NCBI RefSeq assembly: GCF_041146795.1
Contig: NC_135178.1
Span: forward strand, 2,954,344 to 3,018,343
DNA length: 64,000 nt
Direction: 5' to 3'
DNA from: Maylandia zebra
Taxonomy: Eukaryota > Chordata > Actinopteri > Cichliformes > Cichlidae
The notes under the pieces were generated by a model. The model saw only the letters and a list, made by a program, of their open reading frames with translations. It was not told where the DNA came from and ran no database searches. Positions 44,738-55,989 of the stretch are shown one piece after another. Position 1 is the stretch's first letter. Each line of letters opens with the position of its first letter. Both the position numbers and the translations under genes were made by a program.

Positions 44738-47700
44738 ATGGAGACTGCAGCCAGGCGATCATGTCCCACTAAGTACATGCAACATGCTAACTGTAAGCAA
44801 TCTGTCACTAAGCCACAGAAGTATAGTCTGCCAAAAGGGTTGGTTGGCTCTAAATGCACAGCAGTAGTTAGCATTTCGGGCGTTAATGTAAATTGTCTCC
44901 TGGACTCAGGGTCACAAGTGACCACAGTCGCTGAGTCGTTCTACAAACAGAACTTTCCAGATCAAAATCTTAACCCACTCTATGATCTTTTGGAAGTGGA
45001 GGGTGCTGCAGGTCAGCCCGTCCCCTATTTGGGTTATATAGAGACATGCATTACTTTTCCAAAAGACTTCTTAGATGCAGAGATGGACATACCAACCTTA
45101 GCTCTTGTTGTTCCAGACACTCATCCAAACAGTCAGACCCCAGTGTTGGTGGGAACAAACACGCTTGATGTCCTTTATGAAAAATTTTTGGACCTTAAGA
45201 CTTCTGACTACTTACCTAGTCCTTGCGGGTTTAGAGCCCTGTTGAAAACTCTAGAACTAAGACATACACAGAACAAAGATGGGAGCATTGGGTTAGTTAC
45301 CCTGTCAGGCAAGGCTACAGTTGTAGTTCCAGCAGGCCAAACAGTAGTTTTAGAGGGATCTGCTAACGTTCATTGTACTGCAGCAGACACGTGTGCCATA
45401 GTTGAACACCCCTCTCAGTCTTCCTTGCCTGGTGGCCTTTGTGTTAAAACTTGCTTGATAACACTTCCTTCCCGAGCTCCACACAAAGTGCCTGTTATGA
45501 TTACAAATGAAACAGAACAAGATGTTACTATCCCGTCTACTTGTGTCATTGCAGAGCTGGGAGCTTTCCATTGTATCATGTCCCAGCATAATGTCACCAG
45601 TGTTAATGAGTCAGCCACAAGTAAGACACCGCTGAATTTCAATTTTGGTGACTCTCCGATTCCACATGAATGGAAAGAGAGGATAACCAAGCAACTCAAT
45701 GACATTCCGGAAGTATTCGCTTTTCATGATCTTGACTTTGGGTGTACGAACAAGGTGAAACATTCCATCAAGCTTAATGATCCGACTCCCTTCAAGCACC
45801 GTGCACGCCCTATACACCCTCAAGATCTTGAGGCTGTCCGGAAACACCTGCAGGAGCTGCTTGCTGCAGGTGTGATAAGAGAGTCTCAATCACCTTTCTC
45901 GTCTCCCATTGTTGTGGTGAGAAAGCGGAATAATGATGTGCGTCTATGTATAGACTTTCGCAAGCTGAACTTGCAAACAATAAAAGACTCTTACGCACTT
46001 CCAAATCTGGAAGAGACATTCTCTGCCCTTTCAGGATCCAGGTGGTTCACGGTCCTCGATCTGAAATCTGGGTATTACCAGATAGAAGTTGAGGAGGCAG
46101 ACAAAGAAAAGACCGCGTTTGTGACACCGCTTGGGTTCTGGGAGTTTAACCGCATGCCGCAGGGCATAACCAACGCCCCAAGCACCTTCCAGCGGCTGAT
46201 GGAGCGCTGTGTTGGTGATATGAACTTACATGAAGTGCTCGTCTTTTTAGATGATCTCATCATCTTCTCAGATAGTTTGGAAGAACACGAACGCCGACTT
46301 ATGCGGGTACTCCATCGCCTTAAAGAGTATGGCCTGAAGTTATCGCTGGAAAAATGTAAATTTTTCCAAACCACAGTTCGGTATCTTGGGCATGTAATCT
46401 CTGAAAGCGGAGTTGAGACGGATCCCGAAAAGATTCAGGCCCTAAAGACCTGGCCACGGCCCAAGAATCTCAAAGAACTAAGATCTTTCCTGGGGTTCTC
46501 GGGGTACTACAGACGTTTTGTAAAAGGGTACTCGTCCATAGTACGCCCACTCAATGACCTCACTCGTGGTTACCCACCACTACGTAAGAAATCAAAGTCC
46601 AAAGAACCCAACCAGACCTACTTTGATCCCAAACTGCCATTTGAGGACCGATGGACCGCAGAGTGTCAAAAAGCTTTTGACTCCATCATTGAAAAGCTAA
46701 CGTCAGCCCCCGTCTTAGGCTTTGCAGACTCGAAGCTGCCTTATGTGCTCCATACCGATGCCAGTACTACTGGCTTAGGTGCAGCACTCTACCAGGAGCA
46801 GGAGGGTCAGCTCAGAGCCATAGCTTTTGCCAGTCGTGGGTTATCAAGAAGTGAAGCACGATATCCAGCCCACAAGTTGGAATTTTTAGCACTCAAATGG
46901 GCAGTGACTGAAAAGTTTCACGATTATTTGTATGGTGGTCAGTTCACTGTGGTTACAGATAGTAACCCACTCACATACATATTGACCTCTGCTAAGTTAG
47001 ATGCCACTGGCTATAGGTGGCTTGCCGCTTTATCTAACTACAACTTTAAGTTACAGTATAGAGCGGGCAAGCACAACCTAGACGCAGATGGGTTGTCTAG
47101 ACGTCCTCATGGAGAACTCGTAAATGATGTCCAGTCCAGGAAAGAGCAGGAGCGTGTAAGCCAATTTGTAGAGCGTCACCTAGCTGACACTGACACCACT
47201 GACACCATAAAGCTTGTAGATAGTGATGTTGTCCAAGCAATCTGTCAAAATCACCTTGTAAAAGTCAGTGATGATTGTCAGGATAGTGGTGTTACACTTG
47301 TAGAATCGCTTACCCTCTCAGCTGACGCGATTCCAGACATCTATGTTTCAGAAGAACATCATGGCTTACCAACCATCCCTGCCTTGTCCCAATCAGAAAT
47401 TAAGGATAAGCAGAGAGCAGACTCGACAATCAGCCAAGTTATCAAACAAATCGAACATGGTCAGACACCTCCACCGACTGTTAGAAAAGAACTCCCAGAT
47501 CTCCCTCTTTTGCTTAGGGAACTCAATCGGTTGGAAATGCACAATGAGGTGTTATACAGAAAAAGACAAGATGGAGACCAGGTGACCCACCAGCTTGTTC
47601 TTCCTGAGGAGCTCAGAGCTTCAGTGCTCCAAAGTTTGCATGATGACATGGGCCACTTAGGTATCGACAGAACCCTTGATCTGGTCAGAACCCGATTCTA

Positions 47701-49321
47701 TTGGCCACGCATGGCGACACAGGTTGAGCAGAAAGTGAAAACATGTGATCGTTGTATACGGAGAAAGAGTCCCCCTGAAAAAGCAGCTAGACTGGTCAAC
47801 ATAACAACAACCAGACCTTTAGAACTCGTCTGTATGGATTTTCTCAGTCTAGAACCAGACAGTAGCAACACATGGGATATCCTTGTGATAACCGATCATT
47901 TCACTAAGTTTGCCCTCGCGTTGCCCACCTCTAATCAAAAGTCACGAACGGTCGCCAGGTGCCTGTGGGACCAGTTCATTGTCCACTACGGCATACCTGA
48001 GCGCCTGCACAGCGATCAGGGTCCTGATTTCGAGGCAAAACTGATAAAAGATCTGTGTGAGATCTCTGGGATAAAGAAAATAAGAACTACCCCGTACCAC
48101 CCACGTGGTAACCCTACTGAACGATTTAATAGAACACTACTTAGTATGTTAGGAACACTGGAATCCAAACAAAAGTCTCACTGGAAAGACTATGTTATGC
48201 CATTAGTACATGCGTACAATTGCACCCGTAGTGATGCAACAGGGTTTACACCCTACGAGTTGATGTTTGGCAGAAAACCCAGATTAGCTGTTGATCTTGC
48301 ATATGGACTTCCTCTCAGCAAAGATCAAAAAGTGACACATTCGCAATATGCTGAAAGTCTCAAGAAACGGCTAGAGGAAAGCTATAGGTTAGCTTCTCAA
48401 ACCGCACAAAAAGTGGCAGACAAGAATAAGGCCAGATTTGATCGCAAAATAACTGTTTCAGAACTTGAACCTGGGGACCGGGTTTTAGTTAGAAACGTGC
48501 GGCTGCGTGGCAAGCATAAACTTGCTGATAAATGGGAGGCAGACATCCATGTGGTAGTCAAACGTGCAGGCGACCTACCCGTTTATACTGTTAAACCCGA
48601 GTCCAAGCAAGGTCCCTCCCGAACTTTACACAGAGACCTGTTGCTTCCCTGCAGTTTCCTCCCGGTTGCCACCGCAGACACATCTGAGCCACAGCAGGTT
48701 CACCGTCCTAAAACGCGTCAAACTGTTGTCACAGAAAGTAATGAGGATGAAGAATCAATGGAACTTGACAATGAACTTTTCATTCAATGGGTTGATGATT
48801 CCCCATGTGAAGAAATAACCAGATTTACTACTGTACATGAATATCCGAAACCTTCTCATGAACCAGACATTACAAACTTACCTGATTGTGACCTTTCTGA
48901 AATTGCTAGCAACAAGGAGCTGAATATGGATAAAGATGCAAGCAAAGACGAACTTACCAATCATGTGCTTGTTGAAAACTTACCAGATGGAGATGAGATT
49001 GGAATTGACGATCCTGTGGACAATGGAACGGGAACCGTATTGGATGAATCACCTGAGGATTTGGTTAAAGAACCAGGAAACCAGCCTGTTAACTCACCTG
49101 ATGAGATGGACAGTTGTGATCCCATTACAACTCAACCAGTAAGACAGTCAACAAGAATCAGACATCCACCTAAAAGACTTGATTATCCTGATTTAGGAAA
49201 CCCTCTAGTTACTGTTGTGAAATCACTTTTCCAGGGTTTGAGCATAGCCTTTTCTGAGTCCCTAAACAGTACAGAGGGACAGTACTGGCTACACATGCAA
49301 CGAGACGTGCATGACATTTAG
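44738..49321 (+). CDS. pol: Pol polyprotein: protease, RT, RNase H, integrase
   Basis: 1527 residues from the first ATG; the true product is probably Gag-Pol through the frameshift site upstream. Aspartic protease: D-S-G at 56-58. Reverse transcriptase: about 345-620, with the LDLKSGYYQI block and the FLDD catalytic motif at 503-506. RNase H: Asp674 (HTDAS), Glu715 and Asp741 (VTDSN). Integrase: HHCC zinc motif (His968, His973, Cys1003, Cys1006) and catalytic Asp1034, Asp1093 and Glu1128, the last pair 34 residues apart (DD35E). A GPY/F-like stretch lies near 1265-1310 (KLADKWEADIHVVVKR, then TLHRDLLLPC). The last about 190 residues are acidic and unlike any domain I know. All catalytic residues are present and the frame is uninterrupted. 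No chromodomain was seen. Confidence 0.96.
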   Translation: METAARRSCPTKYMQHANCKQSVTKPQKYSLPKGLVGSKCTAVVSISGVNVNCLLDSGSQVTTVAESFYKQNFPDQNLNPLYDLLEVEGAAGQPVPYLGYIETCITFPKDFLDAEMDIPTLALVVPDTHPNSQTPVLVGTNTLDVLYEKFLDLKTSDYLPSPCGFRALLKTLELRHTQNKDGSIGLVTLSGKATVVVPAGQTVVLEGSANVHCTAADTCAIVEHPSQSSLPGGLCVKTCLITLPSRAPHKVPVMITNETEQDVTIPSTCVIAELGAFHCIMSQHNVTSVNESATSKTPLNFNFGDSPIPHEWKERITKQLNDIPEVFAFHDLDFGCTNKVKHSIKLNDPTPFKHRARPIHPQDLEAVRKHLQELLAAGVIRESQSPFSSPIVVVRKRNNDVRLCIDFRKLNLQTIKDSYALPNLEETFSALSGSRWFTVLDLKSGYYQIEVEEADKEKTAFVTPLGFWEFNRMPQGITNAPSTFQRLMERCVGDMNLHEVLVFLDDLIIFSDSLEEHERRLMRVLHRLKEYGLKLSLEKCKFFQTTVRYLGHVISESGVETDPEKIQALKTWPRPKNLKELRSFLGFSGYYRRFVKGYSSIVRPLNDLTRGYPPLRKKSKSKEPNQTYFDPKLPFEDRWTAECQKAFDSIIEKLTSAPVLGFADSKLPYVLHTDASTTGLGAALYQEQEGQLRAIAFASRGLSRSEARYPAHKLEFLALKWAVTEKFHDYLYGGQFTVVTDSNPLTYILTSAKLDATGYRWLAALSNYNFKLQYRAGKHNLDADGLSRRPHGELVNDVQSRKEQERVSQFVERHLADTDTTDTIKLVDSDVVQAICQNHLVKVSDDCQDSGVTLVESLTLSADAIPDIYVSEEHHGLPTIPALSQSEIKDKQRADSTISQVIKQIEHGQTPPPTVRKELPDLPLLLRELNRLEMHNEVLYRKRQDGDQVTHQLVLPEELRASVLQSLHDDMGHLGIDRTLDLVRTRFYWPRMATQVEQKVKTCDRCIRRKSPPEKAARLVNITTTRPLELVCMDFLSLEPDSSNTWDILVITDHFTKFALALPTSNQKSRTVARCLWDQFIVHYGIPERLHSDQGPDFEAKLIKDLCEISGIKKIRTTPYHPRGNPTERFNRTLLSMLGTLESKQKSHWKDYVMPLVHAYNCTRSDATGFTPYELMFGRKPRLAVDLAYGLPLSKDQKVTHSQYAESLKKRLEESYRLASQTAQKVADKNKARFDRKITVSELEPGDRVLVRNVRLRGKHKLADKWEADIHVVVKRAGDLPVYTVKPESKQGPSRTLHRDLLLPCSFLPVATADTSEPQQVHRPKTRQTVVTESNEDEESMELDNELFIQWVDDSPCEEITRFTTVHEYPKPSHEPDITNLPDCDLSEIASNKELNMDKDASKDELTNHVLVENLPDGDEIGIDDPVDNGTGTVLDESPEDLVKEPGNQPVNSPDEMDSCDPITTQPVRQSTRIRHPPKRLDYPDLGNPLVTVVKSLFQGLSIAFSESLNSTEGQYWLHMQRDVHDI

Positions 49322-49322
49322 C

Positions 49323-49331
49323 TGGGGAGAG
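49323..49331 (+). promoter_or_regulatory. Polypurine tract
   Basis: TGGGGAGAG directly before the 3' LTR, the usual place for plus-strand priming. The same stretch also precedes the 5' LTR at 41773-41781, as expected for a tandem arrangement. Confidence 0.75.
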
Positions 49332-50560
49332 TGTAACCCAGTAGAGAAAACTACCTTTTGTTATTTTTTTCTTGTTTTCGTTTTGATTGTATAAATGTAT
49401 TTTCATTATTTTATTTTGAAAAGAAACATTTATTTTGAAAAAAGGAAGTGTGATCCTCTAGCAAACTTTATTTTCTGTTGCTGGATCACAAGGGATAAAT
49501 GCCTTTTTCATTGGTTGAAGGTGGTTTTAGCCCCGTCTTCCGAAACACCAGACCATCATTTCACATGAGCTAGATCTTTTCGCACGTGGAAATAGATGAG
49601 ACAGGTCACGGATAGCTCGTGCGGAATTTTCTAACATTTTGGTGAGTTTAGCCCATGGGTTTGAAAAGTTAATGTGTTAGTCTGTTGCTAAAAGTTGTTT
49701 CTTCTGTTCATACCGATTCGCGAGTGGTAATTTGCTGTTTAAAAACGGTTGAAATGCTGTTGTGGTAGGATTTGTTTAGCATACTCGAAGGATGATTGGA
49801 AAAATGTATTATCTTGCTGGTTATACCTATTAATCATAATTTCATGGTTAAAAAGAGAACAAGAAATTCATTTGTTGTTTACATGGTTAAAATAATTTCA
49901 TGTATAACGAGAGATATATTCAAAGCATGCATGTAATGTATTACTGTGGTAATGTGAAAGAAATGTGAAAAGAGATAAAGAACTAAAGCTATAGCTGTGA
50001 TACAAGAGAAGAAACGGAGCTGGCTGTGTACAATAATGTTAATATTGTTGTGCAGGCTAGGTTTTTTTCCCTTGTCCGTGTGGAAGGAACTAAGATTTTG
50101 GATTCCAATGGATTCTCTCCGGATGGAGATGGCGAGCCTGAGCCCAGACTGAACTTTGCAGAGGAACTTACTCTTCTTCCTCGACGGAGACTCCCAAGTG
50201 GTAACACACAAACCACAAACGAAAGAGAACAAGAACTAGACTAAGAATTTTTGACTTGACAAATGACCAAAGACAAAAAGACAATTGAATATTGAGCTCA
50301 AACGACTATTTTTGGGGTTATTTTTGTTTTGCCGGCTTATTCTTATTATTGTTATTGTTACTATCACTACTACTGTCAATGTGGAATTTGTGTCTTGTTT
50401 ATTTCATTTTTGTGCAAAATAATAACTGTTGCTGCTCAAATTCCGGTCTCCAGCCATTTCATTCTGCATTCGCCTTGCTTTCTATTGTAGCCCTGCCGAA
50501 CCTAGCAACTGGTCCCTAGTTTGGCTGTCCTAAACTATTTAAAATGAGTCAGTGGTTACA
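49332..50560 (+). repeat. 3' LTR of the retrotransposon (1229 bp)
   Basis: Same length as 41782-43010 and identical by eye. It is followed directly by the TATA duplication at 50561-50564. Confidence 0.96.
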
Positions 50561-50989
50561 TATAGCTGTTTGGCCTTGGAGATGTTTGGAAAAAGAAGGC
50601 AGAGGCATGTAGCATGAAGTGAAATGCAATGGTGGGAGGATTATGCTGTGGGGATGCTTTGGTGTATCTGTACCTTGGACTCTTGTCAAAGTAGAAGGAA
50701 TCATGAAAAATGAGAATATTTTGAAAGAAAACCTCAAGCAGTCACCAACAAATCTGTGTCTGGGTCGCTGTTCCTGGTGAAGTGAATGTAACTGACTGCC
50801 CTGCTCAAAGCTCTGACCTGAAAATCGGCGGGGTGAACCGAAGACAAAGGTCCATCAAATCTGGAGGAGCTTGATGTATTTGCCAAAGAAGGCTGAGCTG
50901 GGGTTGTTCAGGAGAAACAACTCCAGGCTGTTAAATAAGAAGGATACACAATTGGTTACTAGGATCTAATCTAATACTTTTGACCCTGG
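50561..50989 (+). mobile_element. Old Tc1-type transposon, right half
   Basis: Continues the transposase interrupted at 40864: FGKRRQRH, a glycine-rich IMLWGC(F) block at about 50641-50660, LVKVEGIMKNENILKENLKQS, then AQSSDL (in place of SPDLNPIE) and KTKVHQIW. The second catalytic motif (QDNDPKHT) is deleted near 50770. It ends at CCTGG before TA (50990-50991), inverted against 40263. Together the halves give about 1.03 kb, shorter than an intact Tc1. It is dead and old. Confidence 0.8.
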
Positions 50990-50991
50990 TA

Positions 50992-51474
50992 AGTTTTGGT
51001 TTTGCAAAGCGATTTTATTTCTCTGTGCAAAGCAAAATAACGCAAGCATCAAAAATAAAATTATTATGTTTGGAGAAGCTGTGTTAAAAATGTCTTCGAG
51101 CTTAGGGTTCAGTATTTTGCCCAAACATGCAGACTGCAGCAGACGGAGGATGGTGGACACCTGACTCCTCTGCACATGTTGTGTCTGTTTGGCCTTTTCT
51201 CCTGTTTTATCTGTTTCATCAGGAGTAAAATGACTGATGGAATTATAATTATAGTACATAATACAGCTGGAAATAAGAAAGTAAGCACTTCCTTTAGGAA
51301 CATCTGTATCGCAAAAATCCAAACATCAATGTCCACTGTCACTAATATTTTCATACAGAATCTACTGAAAGGTCAAAGGTCTAAAAGCTCAGTCAGTCAA
51401 CAGGAAGTTTGATTAAACTGATTCTTCTAAATACAAGAGTTAAAAAGTTCATGAATTTGCCTTCAAGTATGCAA
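50992..51474. other. AT-rich unique sequence, nothing recognised
   Basis: No gene or element was recognised. Confidence 0.4.
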
Positions 51475-51875
51475 CAATGACCTGTGTACAGCTTTTAGAA
51501 GTATCGTCAAGCACTGCGAGTAAATCGTGTTCTTACCGAACTATCTGCTTATGCAGTCTTCAGTGTGGCGAGCCCCTCCCCACCTTTACATCTGAAAGGC
51601 CCAGCTTCTCTGCGATGCTCTTTTTGTTCTCAGTCTTGTTACTGACCTGTTACCAATTAGCCTAATTAGTTGTGAGATGTTTCACCAGGTGCTTTTCAAG
51701 TAACCTTTTGACGCTTTTGATGGATGTTCATGTTTATTTGAAATTGTTTTGCCTGAATCAAATTGAAATTGTTTGTCTACTTTTTTGTTATGCTGTGCTT
51801 CGTATTGTGAAATATTGACATCGAATGATTTTTAAACCATTGAATTCTGTTTTTATTTGTATACACGTTTTGGAA
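51475..51875 (+). repeat. Decayed dispersed repeat, probably DNA-transposon derived
   Basis: CAGTCTTCAGTGTGGCGAG, TGAAAGGCCCAGCTTCTCTG, ATGCTCTTTTTGTTC, TTACTGACCTGTTACCAATTA and, at the end, GAATTCTGTTTTTATTTG follow the order of a repeat I recall from many fish genomes. The class is uncertain and no coding capacity is visible. Confidence 0.45.
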
Positions 51876-54133
51876 AAGATTTATACAGGAAGTTACTTTC
51901 AGACAGATAATTCATAACTCCAGATTGTGTTATAACACATTATATAGACCACTGAATTACAAAGACAAGATTATGTTATAATGAAAAGTTGTTAAATTGG
52001 AACTTAATCTTAGTCTGAAACATTTTAACTCCTATAATTTGATGTGAATTTATCTCACAGGTGAAGAGTTTAGGGAGGATACATGCAGGCCAAAAGAAAC
52101 ACCTGTCAGCTGGTAAAAACAAGATAAATATATTAATTTAATGTAAATCCATCAAATTGAATCACAGTTTTTAATATTCGAACGACTCAATAACTGATAT
52201 TTTCGCTGAAGAGATAAAAACACGAACTGGGTTTTAAACAGTTCAGCCAAAGAGCAGTGCAGGTATGTGAGCTGTGAGCTGCATGCGTGTGCTGGCTTTG
52301 CTACCATGTCAGTCATGTGTCCACCATCAACTATTGAGCTTTTGCCTGCGGTGTTTCATCACTCATGTGCTAGCACCTTACACGAGCAGATTAATAATTC
52401 CATTGTCCTCTCTCTCTTTCAGTCTCCATGTTCCACTCATTTGCTTTTCTCACTTTCTCCTCTCTGTTCATCTTTGCAGCCACACTCTCCTCTCTCCTGC
52501 TTGCCTCTTTCTCTCTGTTCCATTTGCAAGGTGTGATATTGCTTTAATTGAGCAGAAACATGTGGAGAGATCAGACATATCTCGGAGGATTAGAGGGAAA
52601 GCTGGGAGTTTGTGCAACTGGCGGCCTGTGTTTGGAGCAAGGGGTCTGCTGGGAATGAATGTAGTTAGTGTGACCCCTGACCCTGCGAGCTGTTGACGTG
52701 GAAGCCGGCCAAGAGGGGTCCGACAGAATGCTTTTGTTAATCTCATTCAGGGCTCCATGTGAACTGTGGGTGGGGGGGAAGCTGGCAGCTCAGTCCTGTG
52801 GAATGCAGAGTTCTTTATTCCCATGCTTTGGAAACAGAGGTGGGCCCTGGAACTACCAAGGCTCCTTTAGCAGGACCTCCTCGACTCAGCTCAATCGACA
52901 CTGACAGTTTCCTGGCTTAGGCTTGCCAACTGGCTGGGTAGTGGTGCAGGGGGGACAAATGCACCCCACCAGGGCTGCAAAGGCCACAGGCAGTAGGACA
53001 GAACTTCTAACAGGCCGCTACAGTAGTGTGTCACCGATTAAAGAGTCCCAGTCATACTCACCACATTTACTGTAGCTATGCTGAGAACCCGTCTGAATAG
53101 TTTGTGATATGCAAAAATAACAAGAGGTACTTGTCTCCAAAAGTATGACTGAATACACTTTGCAGTTCATTCTGATACGAGCATCCTTTCTAATAAACAA
53201 ACAAAGATGCCTTTAATGTCTCATAAAAGAGCCAAGGATGCATTTTTCCTAACTCGCTCCTTCTATTAATGAGATTTAGTTCGATTTAAGTAACTACGAT
53301 TAACTCAACATTCACCAGACATGTATATTCCAGTGTAACTATATGTATTTGTTATCTGAATTAGCCTATCTCTGCTACTAAATTCTGTTGGTGTGCTCAC
53401 TACATTCACTGCTTTACATGAGCACATGGCACTCCAAGAAACCTTAATAGGAATTTATTTATGTGAGATGATTAGCAGCTGCAATTCTAAATTAGAAGGA
53501 AAACTGTTATTGGAATCTCGTTAAGGCCTCAGTCACACAGACAAGCCCAAAAGACCTAAGAAACTCAGGTCACTTAGCAAGGGGTGCTGGCTGTTCCTGA
53601 GTGAAATCAGTTGCAAAGAGGGTGCCACACAAAAAGATCATGTTGTAATTGTTTGCTCTGCTCGCAGATTGCCACAGTCACCTGTAGTCTGCACGGAAGA
53701 CACTGACTGGTCTGCAAACACTTGCTTACTAACCAGCGAGTGCAACACAAACAGTTGCGTCGTAATGCTGACACCAACACTTTTGTTGTGCATCTTATCG
53801 TCTCAAGGTGAACTGTATATATTTCTCATGTGTGCTGCACTCTTTACAGTTTCACTACCTTTTAGCAAGTAGTTGTGGAGTCTTTGCACGTCCATGCAAA
53901 CTACGGTGACCACAGCAATCTGCTACGAACCAAAGCAACTGCAATACAACACATTCATACACATTTGAAACTAAGTTAATCTAACAAGTACCAGCAACCT
54001 CCGGTAGCCAGTCACCCACTGGTCCCTAGTGACCAGTATTTTCCAGGTGTTTCCCAACTGATCTTTAGGCCTCTGTGACTGGGTCCAAGCCGTTTTTCAC
54101 ACACATGCATAGCAGCTCAATATTGTTAAAGGC
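51876..54133. other. Unique sequence, nothing recognised
   Basis: Open frames at 52267-52696 overlap T/C-rich DNA and are unsupported. No element was recognised. Confidence 0.4.
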
Positions 54134-54415
54134 ACTGAATGGTAAATGGACTGAGTTTTATACAGCACTTTTCTACTCTACCTGAACACTCAAAGTGCCT
54201 CATTCACTCAGTCAAACCCATTTGCACTTTTTCCTACCGAAGTGTTTTCTATCTAACACACATCCAAACTCTGATGGACATATCAGAGAGAAACTTGTGG
54301 TTAGTTTATGCATTAGGATATCTGGCATGCACACTGGGGCAGGGATCAGACCTTGTGATTAGTGGATGGCCAGCTCTACCTGCTGAGCTACAGCTACACA
54401 ATAAAATCTAATTTA
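54134..54415 (+). repeat. Decayed dispersed fish repeat
   Basis: ATGGTAAATGGACTGAGTTTTATACAGC at the start, CTCAAAGTGC in the middle and a CTACCTGCTGAGCTACAGC end match, in order, a repeat that is abundant in teleosts as I remember it. Non-coding. Confidence 0.55.
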
Positions 54416-55912
54416 ATCAAATTGCATGTTGCATGCTGATTGGTGACGCTAAATTGCCCATAGGTATGAATGGGCAACATGTTCGGGGGTGCCCACCTTT
54501 CACCCGATGGCAGCTAGAATAGTCACCAGGCCCTCTGCAACCCAAGTGGCTAAGACTGATAGCAGGTTTTCCAAACTGCGACTTCATTAACTTTTCCAAA
54601 CAACAACCATGTCACACTTCTATTAAACTGTAAAATACAGCTGGTCAAGCAAGACTTTCCAGGTGAAAAAAGATTAGCACAAGCTCTTGAACAACTGGCC
54701 ACTGCTGATAAATGCTTTTGTCGCTTAAATTAAAAAAGTGAAAATACTACACAGGACCTTTGGAACCCTTTTAAGGGCCCCCTGGAGCCCCCCAACCCCA
54801 CTTTGGAAACCTCTTCTCTAAAGGGTGCAGCTGTAGGGATCAGAAGAGGACCCCAGCAAACACACACAAATACAGGACATTAACCACTCACTGGTTAGGC
54901 CAGAGCACTCAAGATTAAATAAATGTACCCCTCCACTGCTGTGAATGAAAAGCTGCTGGAGACTAAGTGGTTGTCTCTAAGGTTGATGGAAGGTTAGGAA
55001 TGAAACATCTCACACACATGATGCACACTTCTTACACATTTTGACTTTGAGTCATGAATCTTAGAAAAAGCCTGGTAGCAGTTCAGAGTTTTAAAAAAGA
55101 AGCTTTGTCTTTATTATTCTGTGTTTCCAAAGGAGCCAGGCTGATAGACAGAAAGTAAGACTCCTCCTGCTCCCGCAGCGCTGCCAGTCAGCTGAGTCTG
55201 CTGCTCAGGGGTGACAGGGGAAATACCTGCCGGTCTGCACAATGGTGCTGCTGGGATTACAGGCCCCCCTGCTGGTGAGCAGCCTGGCAACTGGGAGGTG
55301 GGGAGGAGAAAGGCGAGAGGGAAGAAGGGAGGGGGAAGTATGGAGAGGAGTTGTGTACAACAGCTTCATTTTTTCAAAACATGACCTGAGACTAAAAAAG
55401 CTGTGTGTTTGTGTTATTTTTAAGGTCAACCGTTTACAGCAACAGACCAACAGCTGAAAACTGTTAAATAGAAGTACAGATATGTCAAAAAAACTAACAA
55501 CACCCCCCACACAAAAATCAGTCTTTCTTGAATAAATGTAGATAACTGGCAGATGCTAACAAAGAAATCAATCAGATCAATGTAATCTCCCATTAACTAT
55601 ATTCTTATTTACATATATACCCTGGTTTGAAGATCTATCTAGCTTTAAGTTTAACATGGCCAGGATAAAACATGCTGAAAAATGAAGCCCATGTAAAAGT
55701 GTCTAAAAACCTGCATTCTGTGTGAAGGACACCAGATGGCAATAGCTGTGGTTGCAAAAAGACTTCTAGTACTAAACAAGTTGAAGGGAAAATTGATTTG
55801 TGACCTCTGTAAGATTTTTCCCATTGAGTCAGTTTTAAATCATACTGAATAAAAGAATAAAGTCAGTTTTATAAACTTTGGCCATGTTTCAAAATGGAGA
55901 TGATAAAAGGTT
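54416..55912. other. Unique sequence, nothing recognised
   Basis: Purine-rich at 55290-55345. No gene or element was recognised. Confidence 0.4.
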
Positions 55913-55976
55913 AGCGTGCAGTTTAACGCCTAATATGAACCAATGAGCATGAAACTGCACGCTCATTGGTTCATAT
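55913..55976. other. Two interlocked perfect inverted repeats
   Basis: 12 nt at 55913-55924 pair exactly with 55952-55963, and 16 nt at 55933-55948 pair exactly with 55961-55976. The order is A, B, A', B', so the pairings cross, and A' and B' overlap by three bases. CAATGAGCATG recurs directly at 55984-55994. It sits beside the end of the LINE fragment. Confidence 0.9.
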
Positions 55977-55989
55977 GCCATTAGTCAAT

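Larger units (their letters stand above)
40865..50560 (+). mobile_element. Ty3/Gypsy LTR retrotransposon with an extra partial unit
   Basis: A single 9696-bp insertion flanked by the 4-bp duplication TATA (40861-40864, 50561-50564) inside an older Tc1 gene. Order: LTR fragment (40865-41142), pol 3' end (41140-41781), full LTR (41782-43010), leader, gag, pol, full LTR (49332-50560). Both full LTRs are 1229 bp and I see no difference between them. All coding parts are open, so the element looks young and possibly active. The left extra unit is what remains of a tandem copy: exactly 7550 bp separates the duplicated segments without any indel. The Pol domain order (protease, RT, RNase H, integrase) is that of Ty3/Gypsy (Metaviridae). 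No envelope gene is seen. Confidence 0.95.

Noticed and set aside
50561..51130. Sequence right of the LTR element as a separate gene
   Set aside because: It continues the transposase interrupted at 40864, so it is the other half of the old Tc1 copy, ending at 50989.
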